NCBI RefSeq assembly: GCF_009765365.1
Contig: NZ_VTOM01000002.1
Coordinates: 1 to 64,000 of the forward strand
Length of the DNA: 64,000 bases
Reading direction: 5' to 3'
From: Antarcticirhabdus aurantiaca
GTDB taxonomy: Bacteria > Pseudomonadota > Alphaproteobacteria > Rhizobiales > Rhizobiaceae
Shown: positions 7,249-17,100 of the stretch, piece after piece
Layout: the number at the start of each line of letters is the position of its first letter
Position numbering within the stretch: position 1 is the stretch's first letter
Program-made: the position numbers and the translations under genes
The notes under the pieces: generated by a model
The model's database searches: none
What the model saw: only the letters and a program-made list of their open reading frames with translations
What the model was told of the DNA's origin: nothing

Positions 7249-8244
7249 TCAGCGATCGGGCGAGGCAGGGTTCGCCGCCGATGCCGATGGCGGAGCGTCG
7301 CCATCGGCGGCGGACTCCCGGTCGGCGGTAGCCGGGCCTTGCCTGTGCACCTGCCGGCTCGTCACGGTGGAGTCCGTCTCGATCTGCCCGGCCACGGCGC
7401 TGCCGGCACCGCGTGCGCCGCTCGTTCCCTCCAGCGCCTTGAGCACGCCGCGACTAAACCTCTCGCTGAAGCCCGCAAGGAAGCCTACCACCATGTAGAC
7501 CTCGAAGGACTGCGAGCCGCCCGGGAATTCGCCGATGCGGATGCTGATCACCTGTGCCGCCAGCACCGCGCCGATCACCGCTCCGAACGCGGCACCGATG
7601 ATGGGCAGCGTGAACCCTGTGTAGTAGAGGAACTGCTTCGACTTCCCCCTCATGGCCTCGAACTCGCCGAGCCTGAGAAGGATGCTGACCACGCTTCCGA
7701 GACCTCCGAACAGGAAGGCCAGGATGATGTGCCCTGCCTGCCCCAGCGCGGTCGAGAACAGCGTCGACGCCGAGGACACCGATCCGGCCAGGCCGAGCTC
7801 GTTCGATACGACGTAGACGAAGACGACGGTGGCCAGAAACAGAAGGCCGAATGCCGCCACCGCCCACAACGATCTCTTGATGAACGTCACGAGACCATGC
7901 AGGACCTCGCCCAGCGCGGCGCTCGCGGAAGTCTGGAATCGAAGCTCGTTGACGATGTCTTCCGCCACGGACTTGAAATCGCTCTCGTAGGCCGCAAGGC
8001 CTAGCTGCGCGGTCTCGTATAGGCCCGCCTCACCGACGCGCTCGAGAGGCCCTCGAAGCAGGAGGTACCGAGCCAGCAGCTCCTCGTCCGGCTTCGCTTG
8101 CTGCTTCTCGCGCTTCAGGAGGCGCCACAGCGTTTCCTCGTAAGTGCGTCTTCGCTCCATCGCCTGTCCGAGCGAACGCGTCGCCTCGCTCGCGGCCAGG
8201 ACGGTGGAGGTGGATCGCTGGACGGCCACGAGACGATCTTCCAT
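7249..8244 (-). CDS. four-TM membrane protein of unknown function
   Basis: 331 aa from the ATG at 8244 (GGGAGCGGAG upstream; a TTG at 8265 is less likely). Residues 1-120 are cytoplasmic, charged and helical. Four hydrophobic segments follow: ~126-147, ~168-191, ~207-233 and ~247-262. The stretch AFLFGGLGSVVSILLRLGEF and the segment VGFLAGFSERFSRGVL suggest a re-entrant or channel-like bundle similar to uncharacterised membrane proteins that end in an AGFSERF motif. The last 60 residues are a disordered Ala/Ser/Asp-rich tail. It is divergent from the P-loop ATPase/FRG pair, sharing a 500-base promoter region, so could be the membrane effector of that cassette; this is inference. Confidence 0.75.
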   Translation of the reverse strand: MEDRLVAVQRSTSTVLAASEATRSLGQAMERRRTYEETLWRLLKREKQQAKPDEELLARYLLLRGPLERVGEAGLYETAQLGLAAYESDFKSVAEDIVNELRFQTSASAALGEVLHGLVTFIKRSLWAVAAFGLLFLATVVFVYVVSNELGLAGSVSSASTLFSTALGQAGHIILAFLFGGLGSVVSILLRLGEFEAMRGKSKQFLYYTGFTLPIIGAAFGAVIGAVLAAQVISIRIGEFPGGSQSFEVYMVVGFLAGFSERFSRGVLKALEGTSGARGAGSAVAGQIETDSTVTSRQVHRQGPATADRESAADGDAPPSASAANPASPDR

Positions 8245-8744
8245 GACGCTCCGCTCCCTGAGCAAGGCTTCTCGCGTCGGTCGCGACGGACGCCCGTTCT
8301 TCCCATCCGTCGAGCCTCAACGAAGACAGGTGCCTCCAGGCGCCGGTTGACGTAGCAGGATCTGCGCGCCAACAAGAACGACGCTTCCACGTCATCTTTC
8401 CAGACCCTGCGTTACGGAACTGTGACAGCGAACACTGATTTCACGACATCGATCGCTCCTGGACAAGCCAGCGGAACTTCTTCACGCTGCAGCCGACGCA
8501 TCTCACGCCGCAGGGTGCCCCGGGGCTCGAACGAGCCCCCTCCCTCACGAAAGCCTACGATCGCCCCACGACCCAGCATCCGCCGCCCACCGATGCGCCT
8601 CGCATCAACGAAATCCGCAAGTTTTCGGAATCCACCCTACCGACGACCTCCTGCCGGCCCGCGTGGCCGTCCGCGACCAACTCCGCCTTCCTTGCCGGGC
8701 CTACCATCCGTCTTCCAGATCGAGCCACATGCCGGAGCCGTTCA
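8245..8744. other. 500-base divergent intergenic region
   Basis: Lies between the start codons of the membrane protein (minus) and the ATPase (plus). No ORF in it has protein character. It must contain two divergent promoters, but I see no clear consensus boxes or repeats. It is unusually long for this gene-dense region, leaving room for a small RNA or a control site. Confidence 0.4.
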
Positions 8745-10349
8745 ATGTCGGACGAGAAGGCGAAGCAATTCGACGACCCTCGCTTCAAGGGAAACAGGCT
8801 GCCCTTCGGAGATCCCGACGGCGCCCGCGCCGATCTGGAAAAGGCGAGCCTGTTCGTCTCGCTGGACGACAGGCAGTTCGCGAGCGGGATCGCGGCTTCC
8901 GACCTCGATCGGTCGATCCGCGTCATCGTGGGAAAGAAAGGGGCAGGAAAGACGATCTATCTCCGTCGCCTCCAGGATTCGGCGAGGAAGGAAGACTCGA
9001 TCTTTGCGAGCCGGATCGCCAAAGACATTCCTCCCACCAATGCGGTCATCGAGTTTTGCCAGAGCTTCAATGCCGAGAAGGTCACGGAAGCTTGGCAGCA
9101 CGCATGGCGCGTGGCCATCCTGATGTCGGCGGCGAGCTTGATCTGCAACAAGACGTTCTTCGCGGCCCACGTGGATCAGGATCGAATGAGAGGCGAACTG
9201 GACAGTCTGATCGCGCCGGGAAAGGTGGCCCGCCACGAGCGAAGTACCTATTCCGAGCTGAAGAACATAATCTCCAGCCAACGTTCGGAGAAGGCGTTCT
9301 GGGATCTCGTCACCGACGCGAAATGGGACGACTTCCAGATCGTCCTCGGATCGCAGCTGAAGGTATGCCCCCCGCTGTTCATCTATCTTGACGCGAGCGA
9401 CGACGAGTTCGCCCACGCCCCGATGGAATGGCACAGATGCCAGAAGGGATTGTTCTATGCCGTGATGCGGCTGTTGAGCCTTTCTGGTGCGATCGCTTCC
9501 CGCCTACACGTCGTCATCGCGATCCGCGACATCGTCTACTCCTCCGTGCTCAGGAGCGAGCATCGAACCAGGTACATAAATTCGCCGAGCATCTCGCTCC
9601 TGGACTGGAGCAAGAAGTCCATCCTCTACTTCCTCCACGAAAAGATCGCCGCGCTGGGCCCTGAATACTTCTCCGCCAGCGAGGAACGCAGCATCTACGG
9701 CTTTTTGGGACTGCGCACGATCTACAATTCCCGCAGAAGCGTGGAGGAGGACGCCTCCAGCTATCTCCTGAGGCACACCCGTGCGCTTCCGCGGGACATC
9801 GTCCAGATGGGAAACGCGATCGCCGCGGAGAAACTCGATTTTCTTCAGGGCGATGGTTCTTCGCCGAGCTGGGAGGAGCGACTTCGCAAGATCATCTCCG
9901 GCTGCGCCTCCGTGTTCGGCCAAGAGCAGATCGAGATCTGCGCCAATCAACTATCCTCCCACGATGCCCCAAGCCGCTCCGCTCAGCACCGCTACAGCGA
10001 CTTCTATACCTCCAATCAGGACTACGTGAGGACCCGCGCGAAGCTGTTCGAGGCGTTTATCAGGGAGATCGGGCGAGAAAGGTTCCAGTATTCCACGCTC
10101 GTGCAGACCGAAGAGCGGTTCCGCGAAGATCGTCCCGCCGACGTGACGCTCTCGACGATCCTTTGGCAGAACGGCCTGATCGGCGTCCGCCGGACCAACG
10201 AGGAAACCGGTTTCGAATACTACTCCCTGAGCCGGAACGCCGGCTTTGCCTTACCGGCCGGCGGGAGCGAGTACTGCTTCAAAAGCATACTGATCGATGC
10301 CGTCGGAGGCATCTCGGTAGACAAGGGCGAGCCATCGGATGACAAATAA
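8745..10349 (+). CDS. P-loop ATPase of the Sll1717 type
   Basis: 534 aa; ATG at 8745 with a GGAG upstream. Walker A is GKKGAGKT at residues 63-70 and the Walker B-like strand LFIYLDASDDEF at 211-222. The N-terminal motif (FGDPDGARADLE before the P-loop, RVIVGKKGAGKT after) and length resemble the Sll1717-type P-loop ATPases, a STAND-like group of unannotated NTPases. A C-terminal region (about 430-520) with SRSAQHRYSDFYTSNQ and LIGVRRTNEETGFEYYSLS looks like a winged-helix output. The FRG-domain gene overlaps its stop codon by 11 bases, implying translational coupling. Such ATPases are repeatedly seen beside predicted effector genes in defence islands; a sensor/switch role is inferred. Confidence 0.75.
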   Translation: MSDEKAKQFDDPRFKGNRLPFGDPDGARADLEKASLFVSLDDRQFASGIAASDLDRSIRVIVGKKGAGKTIYLRRLQDSARKEDSIFASRIAKDIPPTNAVIEFCQSFNAEKVTEAWQHAWRVAILMSAASLICNKTFFAAHVDQDRMRGELDSLIAPGKVARHERSTYSELKNIISSQRSEKAFWDLVTDAKWDDFQIVLGSQLKVCPPLFIYLDASDDEFAHAPMEWHRCQKGLFYAVMRLLSLSGAIASRLHVVIAIRDIVYSSVLRSEHRTRYINSPSISLLDWSKKSILYFLHEKIAALGPEYFSASEERSIYGFLGLRTIYNSRRSVEEDASSYLLRHTRALPRDIVQMGNAIAAEKLDFLQGDGSSPSWEERLRKIISGCASVFGQEQIEICANQLSSHDAPSRSAQHRYSDFYTSNQDYVRTRAKLFEAFIREIGRERFQYSTLVQTEERFREDRPADVTLSTILWQNGLIGVRRTNEETGFEYYSLSRNAGFALPAGGSEYCFKSILIDAVGGISVDKGEPSDDK

Positions 10350-11076
10350 CCTCATGCCGATAGTATCGCATACGTTTCCTTCGTTCTCCGCGTTCCTTTC
10401 CCAGTTCGTCACCATTCTTTTTCCGAGCGACGGCGTGTTCGTTCGGGAACGGTTCCTCTTCCGTGGCCAAGGAAATTCGAACTACAAGCTGGTGTCGAGC
10501 TTCGATAGGCGCTTCGCCCATCTCCCGATCATCAAGCGAGTCGAACGTTACAACGCGTTCGTCGGGCTCCTGCTCGAGGAGATGAGGGAGATCGACCCGA
10601 GCTGCTCCGAGACCGACGCCCTGGGGCTTGCCCAGCACCATGGCGTTCCGACGCGCCTGCTGGACTGGAGTTCAAGTCCCCTCATCGCTGCCTACTTCGC
10701 CTTCCACGAGCTGGCCACGAAAGCAGCGGCCAATCACGTCAGCATATGGTGCCTCGACACCCAGGACACAGACGTCTGGAGCAAGCGCCTGGGCGTAGAG
10801 CTCCTGAGCCTGAAGACAAAGCACAACGATCGTGCCACCCGCCAGCTCGGCTCCGCAACCAATCTCTCGTCGACCGACGAGTCGATCGAGGATTTCGTCG
10901 TGCGCCTGAACCCGGGACGGGCGGTTCTCTACAAGTTCAACGTATCGGCGTCCGACAGCCGCGCCGCCTTCGCATGGCTGGATGCCTGCAACATCCGAGC
11001 GACCGAGCTGTTCGGAAGCATCGACGGACGGGTGCAGACCGCGCTGGAGCGCCTCTATCTTCAACATGGCGCCTGA
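10339..11076 (+). CDS. FRG-domain protein
   Basis: 245 aa; its ATG lies inside the last codons of the ATPase gene (11-base overlap). The FRG domain is recognised by [17 protein letters not shown] (FRGQ at 41-44) and by [20 protein letters not shown] at about 96-115, followed by AAYFAF; these are the two conserved blocks of PF08867. The biochemical activity of FRG domains was not established to my knowledge, but they occur as probable effectors in prophages, islands and toxin/defence contexts. Here it would be the partner or effector of the ATPase. The following DNA is an IS element (from 11156), so the cassette may once have been longer. Confidence 0.85.
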   Translation: MTNNLMPIVSHTFPSFSAFLSQFVTILFPSDGVFVRERFLFRGQGNSNYKLVSSFDRRFAHLPIIKRVERYNAFVGLLLEEMREIDPSCSETDALGLAQHHGVPTRLLDWSSSPLIAAYFAFHELATKAAANHVSIWCLDTQDTDVWSKRLGVELLSLKTKHNDRATRQLGSATNLSSTDESIEDFVVRLNPGRAVLYKFNVSASDSRAAFAWLDACNIRATELFGSIDGRVQTALERLYLQHGA

Positions 11077-11173
11077 GCCGCGCTCCGGCGTGAAAAAACA
11101 TGCCGTAGAAGCCGCCGGTCGCGTCGTTGCCGGAGGGAAGGAGTTCGAAGCCGTCTGACGTGACCCCCGTTTT

Positions 11174-12103
11174 TCATCCAGCAGGAGCGAGAGTCCTGTC
11201 GTGATCTGAGCCGTCGTCGAAGGCGGTTGCAAGAGGCCGAAGCGCGGAGCCATCCGCTTGCGCAGCGCTTCGACCGGCGGCTCCAAGGATGGCGCCGGCG
11301 TAGTCCCGGGCGTCATCCAGCCGAGCCTGGCGTGCGGCCGCTCCTCGTTGTAGTCGCGCCGCCAGGCCTTCAGCACGGCGCGGGCATGCGGCAGGGAGCG
11401 GAACAGCGTCTCGTTGAGAAGCTCGTCGCGCAGCCGGCCGTTGAAGCTCTCGATGAAGCCGTTCTGCTGGGGTTTGCCGGGCGCAATGTAATGCCAGCCG
11501 ACGCCCACCTTGTCCGCCCAGGCCAGGATCGCGTTCGAGGTGAACTCCGTGCCGTTGTCGCTGTGTGATGGTGGTCGCACGACCGCGCTGGCGCACGATG
11601 GCATCGAGTTCCCGACCGACCCGAAGGCCGGACAGCGAGGTGTCGGCAACCAGCGCCAAGCACTCGCGCGTGCAGTCGTCGACTACGGCCAGGATGCGGA
11701 AGCGACGCCCGTCCGTGAGCTGATCCGACACGAAGTCCAGGCTCCAGCGCTGGTTGGGCGCGAGCGGCACTTCGATCGGCCGGCGCGTGCCGAGCGCCCG
11801 CTTGCGTCCGCCGCGGCGGCGAACGGTCAGCTTCTCTTCGCGATAGAGCCGCTGGACGCGCTTGCGATTGACGGCATGGCCCTCCCGCTTCAACAGGACG
11901 TGCAGCCGCCTGTAGCCGAAGCGTCGGCGCTCGCTCGCCAGCTCCTTCAGCCGCGCTCGCAGCAGGCCGTCGTCGGGCCGCGTCCCCTCATAGCGCACGC
12001 TCGCCTTGTCGGCTCCGGTCACCCGGCACGCCCGCCGCTCGCTCATCTGGAAGGTCGTGGCGAGATGGGCCACGGCTTCCCGTCTGGCGGCGGGCGTCAC
12101 CAC
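11174..12103 (-). pseudogene. IS3-family transposase OrfB (DDE), frameshifted
   Basis: Reads from MVTPAARREAVAHLATTFQM (HTH/anchor region), through RRFGYRRLHVLLKREGHAVN and PNQRWSLDFVSDQLTDGRRF, the first DDE block. The frame then breaks near 11565 between RGRATTI and the next block [12 protein letters not shown], which continues one frame away together with [20 protein letters not shown] and [12 protein letters not shown]. All catalytic D, D and E blocks are therefore present but split, so a functional transposase is not made unless by frameshifting. The upstream OrfA is also broken. Confidence 0.8.
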
Positions 12104-12362
12104 TTTTTTCCCAAGAGATCCTTCAGCGCGGCGTTGTCGAGCATGGCATCCGACAGCGTCCGCTTCAGCCGGCCGTTCTCGTCCTCCAACCCCCTCAGCC
12201 GCCGGGCATCCGACACCTCAAGGCCGCCGACTTGGCCTTCCACTTGTAGAACGTCGCCAAGCTGACCCCGTGCGTCCGGCAGACCTCCACGGTGGCAACT
12301 TCCGCCTCCTGCTCGCGCAGGATCGCGATGATCTGCTCTTCCGTGAACCGTGACTTCTTCAT
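12097..12362 (-). pseudogene. IS3-family OrfA (HTH), one-base deletion
   Basis: Starts MKKSRFTEEQIIAILREQEA with the helix-turn-helix VEVCRTHGVSLATFYKWKAK, the normal OrfA DNA-binding domain. Near 12225 a single G is missing (TCGGCGGCC where TCGGGCGGCC is expected), which throws the frame; the lost frame continues as GLEVSDARRLRGLEDENGRL to LKDLLGKKW and a stop at 12097. At the OrfA/OrfB junction GGGAAAAAAGTGG is a typical slippery site for programmed -1 frameshifting in this family. Confidence 0.75.
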
Positions 12363-12427
12363 CCGTCCGTCCCGTGTGGTTGGGCGGACTCTACTCATCC
12401 CTGGAGGAGTTTCAGGAGGTCACGTCA

Positions 12428-12700
12428 CGAAAGTTGAAGAAGCCTGCCGTTCAGGCTAACGACCGCGCCCTCGTGCTCCGCCAGTCACGAGCCATACAGG
12501 GCGGGTTCGATAGGTTTGGGCGGCTCGCTCCGGAGAACCACGCTGGTTGCGACCGCACTCTGCGGGAGGTCCAAGATCCTTGGGACAAGCGCTTCGCGTA
12601 TCTGGACCGGAACGGAGATGGAGAGCTCGATCGTTCCGAACTGCGGCGCGAGAACGGAAACCGAAACGGCCACGGGCCACGAGGTGAACGCGCCTGCTGA
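12428..12700 (+). pseudogene. remnant of an EF-hand calcium-binding protein
   Basis: One frame ending at 12700 reads DPWDKRFAYLDRNGDGELDR followed by SELRRE. The loop at 12605-12640 (DRNGDGELDRSE) has Asp/Asn/Asp-Gly/Glu at the canonical EF-hand positions 1, 3, 5, 6 and 12. No start codon or signal peptide is visible; upstream sequence is interrupted by the IS end at 12427. I read it as the 3' end of an EF-hand-containing protein truncated by the IS or older rearrangement. The match could be chance, as only one loop is present. Confidence 0.35.
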
Positions 12701-12737
12701 CCTCGGCTGAGATCGGCACCCCGCCTCGTCTCGAAAG

Positions 12738-12774
12738 ACGATCCGCCCGCCGCTGCAGAAGGCGGGCGGATCGT
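12738..12774. terminator. strong hairpin, 14-bp perfect stem
   Basis: Arms ACGATCCGCCCGCC and GGCGGGCGGATCGT with a 9-base loop, followed by TTGCTT. It closes off the EF-hand remnant and insulates the efflux operon beginning at 12910. Confidence 0.75.
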
Positions 12775-12909
12775 TTGCTTGCTCAGCGCCATGCCTGCTC
12801 TATCCCGTTACACTTTGCGACAAACGGTCAAGGTCCTGACAAATCTTCGGATGCCGCAATGCCGTATGAGTTGGGCACAACGCCATCCCCGCTGCCCGAA
12901 ACAGGTCCC

Positions 12910-14187
12910 ATGCTCCTTGACACCCGTCTTCCAATCCATCGTGCCGTCGGGCTTCTGATTGCATTCGGGATACTTTCCACGCTGTCGGCATGCACGCAGG
13001 CCGAGACCGCCACATCGCCACGTGCTGCGGCCGCCTCGCCCAAGATCGGATACGTCACGCTGCGTCCGCAGCCGGTCGCAATCCAAAGCGACACGGCGGG
13101 TCGCGTCGTCGCCTTGCGGACGGCCGAGATCCGACCGCAGGTCGGCGGCGTCGTGATGGAACGAGTGTTCGAGCCAGGGTGCGAGGTGAAGCAGGGAGAT
13201 CTGCTTTTCCGGCTCGATCCGAAGCCATTCGAAGCGCAGCTCGCGGCAGCCGAGGCGACGCTTGCCAAGGCCAGCGCCGCGCTTCCCAGCGTCCAGGCCA
13301 AGGCTGAACGCTACGCCAACCTGTCTGCCAGCACCGTGATCAGTCAGCAGGACAAGGAGGATGCGCAGGCGCTGTTCCTCCAGACAAAGGCTGACATCGC
13401 GGCAGCGGAGGCCGCCGTCGAGACGGCTCGCATCAACCTCGGTTATGCCGAAATCCGCGCCCCGATCGATGGGATTATCGGGACCACGAACGTCGACATC
13501 GGCACGCTTCTCACCGCAGGACAGGCAGCCTCCCTGGCCACAATCCGCCAACTCGATCCGATCTATGTCGATCTCACCGAGTCCTCGAGCAACCTCCTTC
13601 GGCGCCAAGCCGCGCTGGAAGAGGGCGCATTCGTCTCGGCTTTCGGCAACGCAGCCGCTTCCCCACAGGTCACGCTCAAACTTCCCGGCGGCACAATCTA
13701 CGGGGAGACGGGCACGCTGGAGGCTCGCGATCGCTTCGTTTCGGAGAGCACCAGCACCTTCACCGTCCGCGCCCGCTTCCCGAACCCGGACCTCACGCTT
13801 TTGCCAGGACAGTACGTTCGCGCCTCGATCGAGATTGGCAGCGACGACGAAGGGTTTCTCGTTCCCCAGCGCGCCGTCTCACGCAACAGCAAGGGCGAGG
13901 CCACCGCAAGCTTCCTGACGGGTGACGACATGATCGAGACACGGATCATCGAAACCTATACCGACGTCGGCGGCGAATGGCTTGTCACTGGTGGGGTTGC
14001 CGAGGGCGACCGCCTCGTCGTCGACGGCTTCCAGAAGATTCAGCCGGGAGCAAGGGTCTCGCCGGTCGAGGTCGAACTCGATGGGAACGGTGTGGTTCGA
14101 ACGCCGGACGCGGCGGGCTCGACCGCTCTGCTAGAGACGAGTTCCCCGGGGTTGGCCAGCGCGCTCGTGGCCAAGGCGCAGGACTGA
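12910..14187 (+). CDS. RND efflux pump periplasmic adaptor (membrane fusion protein)
   Basis: 425 aa from the ATG at 12910. Residues 1-25 are a lipoprotein signal with a STLSAC lipobox (lipidated Cys). Then the usual order: IGYVTLRPQPVAIQSDTAGR (beta-barrel strand), RTAEIRPQVGGVVMERVFEP and GDLLFRLDPKPFEAQLAAAE (first lipoyl half), an alpha-helical hairpin (~115-190) and LGYAEIRAPIDGIIGTTNVD (second half). This is the AcrA/MexA family. It bridges the inner-membrane transporter to an outer-membrane TolC-type channel, which is not encoded here. The transporter gene follows after 3 bases. Confidence 0.93.
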   Translation: MLLDTRLPIHRAVGLLIAFGILSTLSACTQAETATSPRAAAASPKIGYVTLRPQPVAIQSDTAGRVVALRTAEIRPQVGGVVMERVFEPGCEVKQGDLLFRLDPKPFEAQLAAAEATLAKASAALPSVQAKAERYANLSASTVISQQDKEDAQALFLQTKADIAAAEAAVETARINLGYAEIRAPIDGIIGTTNVDIGTLLTAGQAASLATIRQLDPIYVDLTESSSNLLRRQAALEEGAFVSAFGNAAASPQVTLKLPGGTIYGETGTLEARDRFVSESTSTFTVRARFPNPDLTLLPGQYVRASIEIGSDDEGFLVPQRAVSRNSKGEATASFLTGDDMIETRIIETYTDVGGEWLVTGGVAEGDRLVVDGFQKIQPGARVSPVEVELDGNGVVRTPDAAGSTALLETSSPGLASALVAKAQD

Positions 14188-14190
14188 CCC

Positions 14191-17100
14191 ATGGCCCAGT
14201 TCTTCATCCGCCGTCCCGTCTTCGCCTGGGTGATCGCGATCGCGATCATGTTGGGCGGCCTTCTCGGCCTGTCCCAACTCTCCATCTCGCGCTATCCCGA
14301 CATCGCCCCACCCGCCGTCCAGATCAGCGCGACCTATCCCGGCGCCAGCGCCGCGACGGTCGAGAACTCGGTGACCAAAATCATCGAACAGAACATGACC
14401 GGGCTCGACGGTCTCCTCTACATGTCCTCGACATCGACCTCGACCGGTTCGGCATCGATCTCGCTGACGTTCCAGAATGGGACCGACCCCGACATCGCGC
14501 AGGTGCAGACGCAGAACAAGCTTGCGCAGGTCACCTCGCAGCTTCCCGAAGCGGTGCAGCGGCAGGGGCTGACGGTCACGAAGTCGTCGTCCGGCATCCT
14601 GATGGTCGCAGCGCTGACGTCCACGAACCCCGACTACAGCACGACCGACTTGGCCGATCTCGTCACAACCAATCTCGAAGACGCCGTTCGCCGCGTGCCG
14701 GGCGTCGGCGACCTCAACCTCTTCGGCTCGGGCTATGCGATGCGCGTATGGCTCGACCCGGCCAAGCTCGCACAGTTCCAGCTCACGCCCGGCGACGTCA
14801 CGTCGGCGATCCAAGCGCAGAATTCCCAGGTATCCGTGGGCCAGCTCGGCGCTACACCTGCCGCGCCGAGCGCCCAGATGAACTATACGATCACCTCGCA
14901 GAGCCAGCTCGAAACGCCCGAACAGTTCCGCTCGATCATCCTGAAGACCGTCCCCGACGGCTCGCTGGTGACGATCGGCGACGTCGCGCGCGTGGAGATC
15001 GGCGCGGAAAGCTACAACACAAGCGCGCGCTACAACGGCCAACCCGCCGCAGGATTCCGAGTAAGCCTGGCAGCCGGCGCCAACGCCATCGACACGGCCG
15101 AGGGCGTGCGGTCGGCGATGGAGGGACTGAGCGGCTCGCTGCCCCCTGACGTCGAGATCGTGTATCCGAACGACACGACGCCCTTCGTTCTTCTCGCGAT
15201 CGAGAAGGTCGTCCACACGCTGATCGAGGCGGTGGTTCTCGTCTTTGTCGTCATGTTCGTGTTCCTCCAGAACTGGCGTGCGACACTGATTCCGACGCTG
15301 GCCGTGCCTGTCGTGCTGCTCGGCACCTTGGGCGTCCTGGCTGTGGCGGGCTACTCCATCAACACGCTGACCATGTTCGCCATGGTGCTGGCCATCGGCC
15401 TTCTCGTCGACGACGCGATCGTCGTGGTGGAAAACGTCGAGCGGATCATGGAGGAGGAAGGCCTCGGCCCGCGCGAGGCGACGGAGAAGTCGATGCGCGA
15501 GATCACCGGGGCTCTGGTCGGCATCGCGCTTGTCCTGTCGGCGGTGTTCCTGCCCATGGCCTTCTTCGGCGGCTCGGTCGGGATCATCTACCAGCAGTTC
15601 TCGATCACCATCGTCACCGCCATGTTCCTGTCGGTGGTGGTGGCCATGGTCTTGACGCCGGCGCTTTGCGCCACGCTCCTGAAGCCGACGCATGGTGCGC
15701 GCAAGAACTGGTTCTTCCGTGGCTTCAACCGAGGCTTCGGCGTGCTGACGGATGCCTATGAGCGGATCACCGGCGGTGTTCTGGCGCGCCCTTTGCGTGG
15801 TCTGATCGTCTTTCTCCTGATCTGCGGGGGAACGGCCTTTCTGTTCACGCGCGTCCCGTCCTCCTTCCTGCCGCCCGAGGACCAAGGGCTCCTGATGACG
15901 CAGATCGAACTGCCGGCCGGCGCGACCAGCGCGCGCACTGCCGAGGTCCTCGCCCAGGTCGAGCAGTTCTATCTCACGCAGGAGGCAGCGAACGTGCAGG
16001 AGATCCTCGCCGCTCAGGGCTTCTCGTTCGGCGGCAGCGGACAGAACGTCGCCACGGCCTTCGTGCGGCTGAGGCCCTTCGACGAGCGCACGGGCGAAGG
16101 GCAGGACGCAGCCTCCATCGCGGGAAGAGCGATGCGCGCCTTCTCCCAGATCCGGGACGCGCGCGTCGTCGCCCTGTCGCCGCCCGCCCTGCCTGGTCTC
16201 GGCCAGTCAGGCGGGTTCGAGATGTATCTTCAGGATACGGCCGGACAGGGCAACGATGCGCTGATCGATGCCGGCCAGCGCCTCCTGACGGCGGCGGCGG
16301 CCGATCCGTCGCTGGCGGGCGTTCGCCGCAGCGGAACGCCCACGCAGGCCCAACTCGACGTGCAGATCGATCACCAGATGGCGGGCGCACTCGGACTGGA
16401 CGTCTCCGCTGTGAACAGTGTCCTATCGACCGCATGGGCCGGCAGTTACGTGAACGACTTCAACAACGAGGGTCGCATCAAGCCGGTCTATGTGCAGGCC
16501 GACGCCCCCTTTCGCATGGTGCCGAGTGACCTCGACCGTTGGTATGCACGCAACGACGGGGGCGAGATGGTGCCCTTCTCGGCGTTCACGCAGGTCGATT
16601 GGGAACTGGGCTCGGCGCAACTCGCCCGCTTCAACGGACTCAGCGCGATCAGCATTCAGGGTTCGGCCGGGACCGGCGCGTCGTCCGGCGAGGCGATGGC
16701 GAGGATGGAACAGCTCGTCAGTGACCTCGGCCCCGGCTGGTCGGCGGCCTGGAGCGGACTGTCCTATCAAGAACGGCTGTCCGGGTCGCAGGCCTCGCTT
16801 CTCTACGCCCTGTCGGTGCTGGTGGTGTTCCTGTGCCTTGCCGCTCTCTATGAAAGCTGGACGGTGCCCTTCTCGGTGATCCTGGCGGTGCCGGTCGGCG
16901 TCTTCGGCGCGGTGGTGGCGGCGAGGGCGAGCGGGCTGTCGAACGACATCTACTTCAAGGTCGGACTTCTGACGACGATCGGCCTCGCGGCCAAGAACGC
17001 GATCCTGATCGTGGAGTTCGCGCGCGATCTCCATGCCGCCGGGCATCCGCTGCTGGCGGCGACGACGCAAGCGGCCCGCCTGCGGCTCCGTCCGATCCTG

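Larger units (their letters stand above)
11156..12427 (-). mobile_element. IS3-family (IS407-like) insertion sequence, inactivated
   Basis: 1272 bp bounded by inverted ends TGACGTGACCCCC (11156) and, read on the other strand from 12427, TGACGTGACCTCC. Encodes OrfA and OrfB on the minus strand, both with disrupted frames. The flanking bases (CGTC and CGAA) do not form a target duplication, so the element may have undergone rearrangement or the true tips may differ by a few bases. It separates the FRG cassette from an EF-hand gene remnant. Confidence 0.75.

Noticed and set aside
11152-12431. Target-site duplication around the IS3 element
   Set aside because: The 4 bases on either side (CGTC and CGAA) do not match.
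14131-15885. Minus-strand ORF opposite the RND transporter
   Set aside because: Shadow rich in Arg/Gln/His; the plus-strand gene has all RND signatures.
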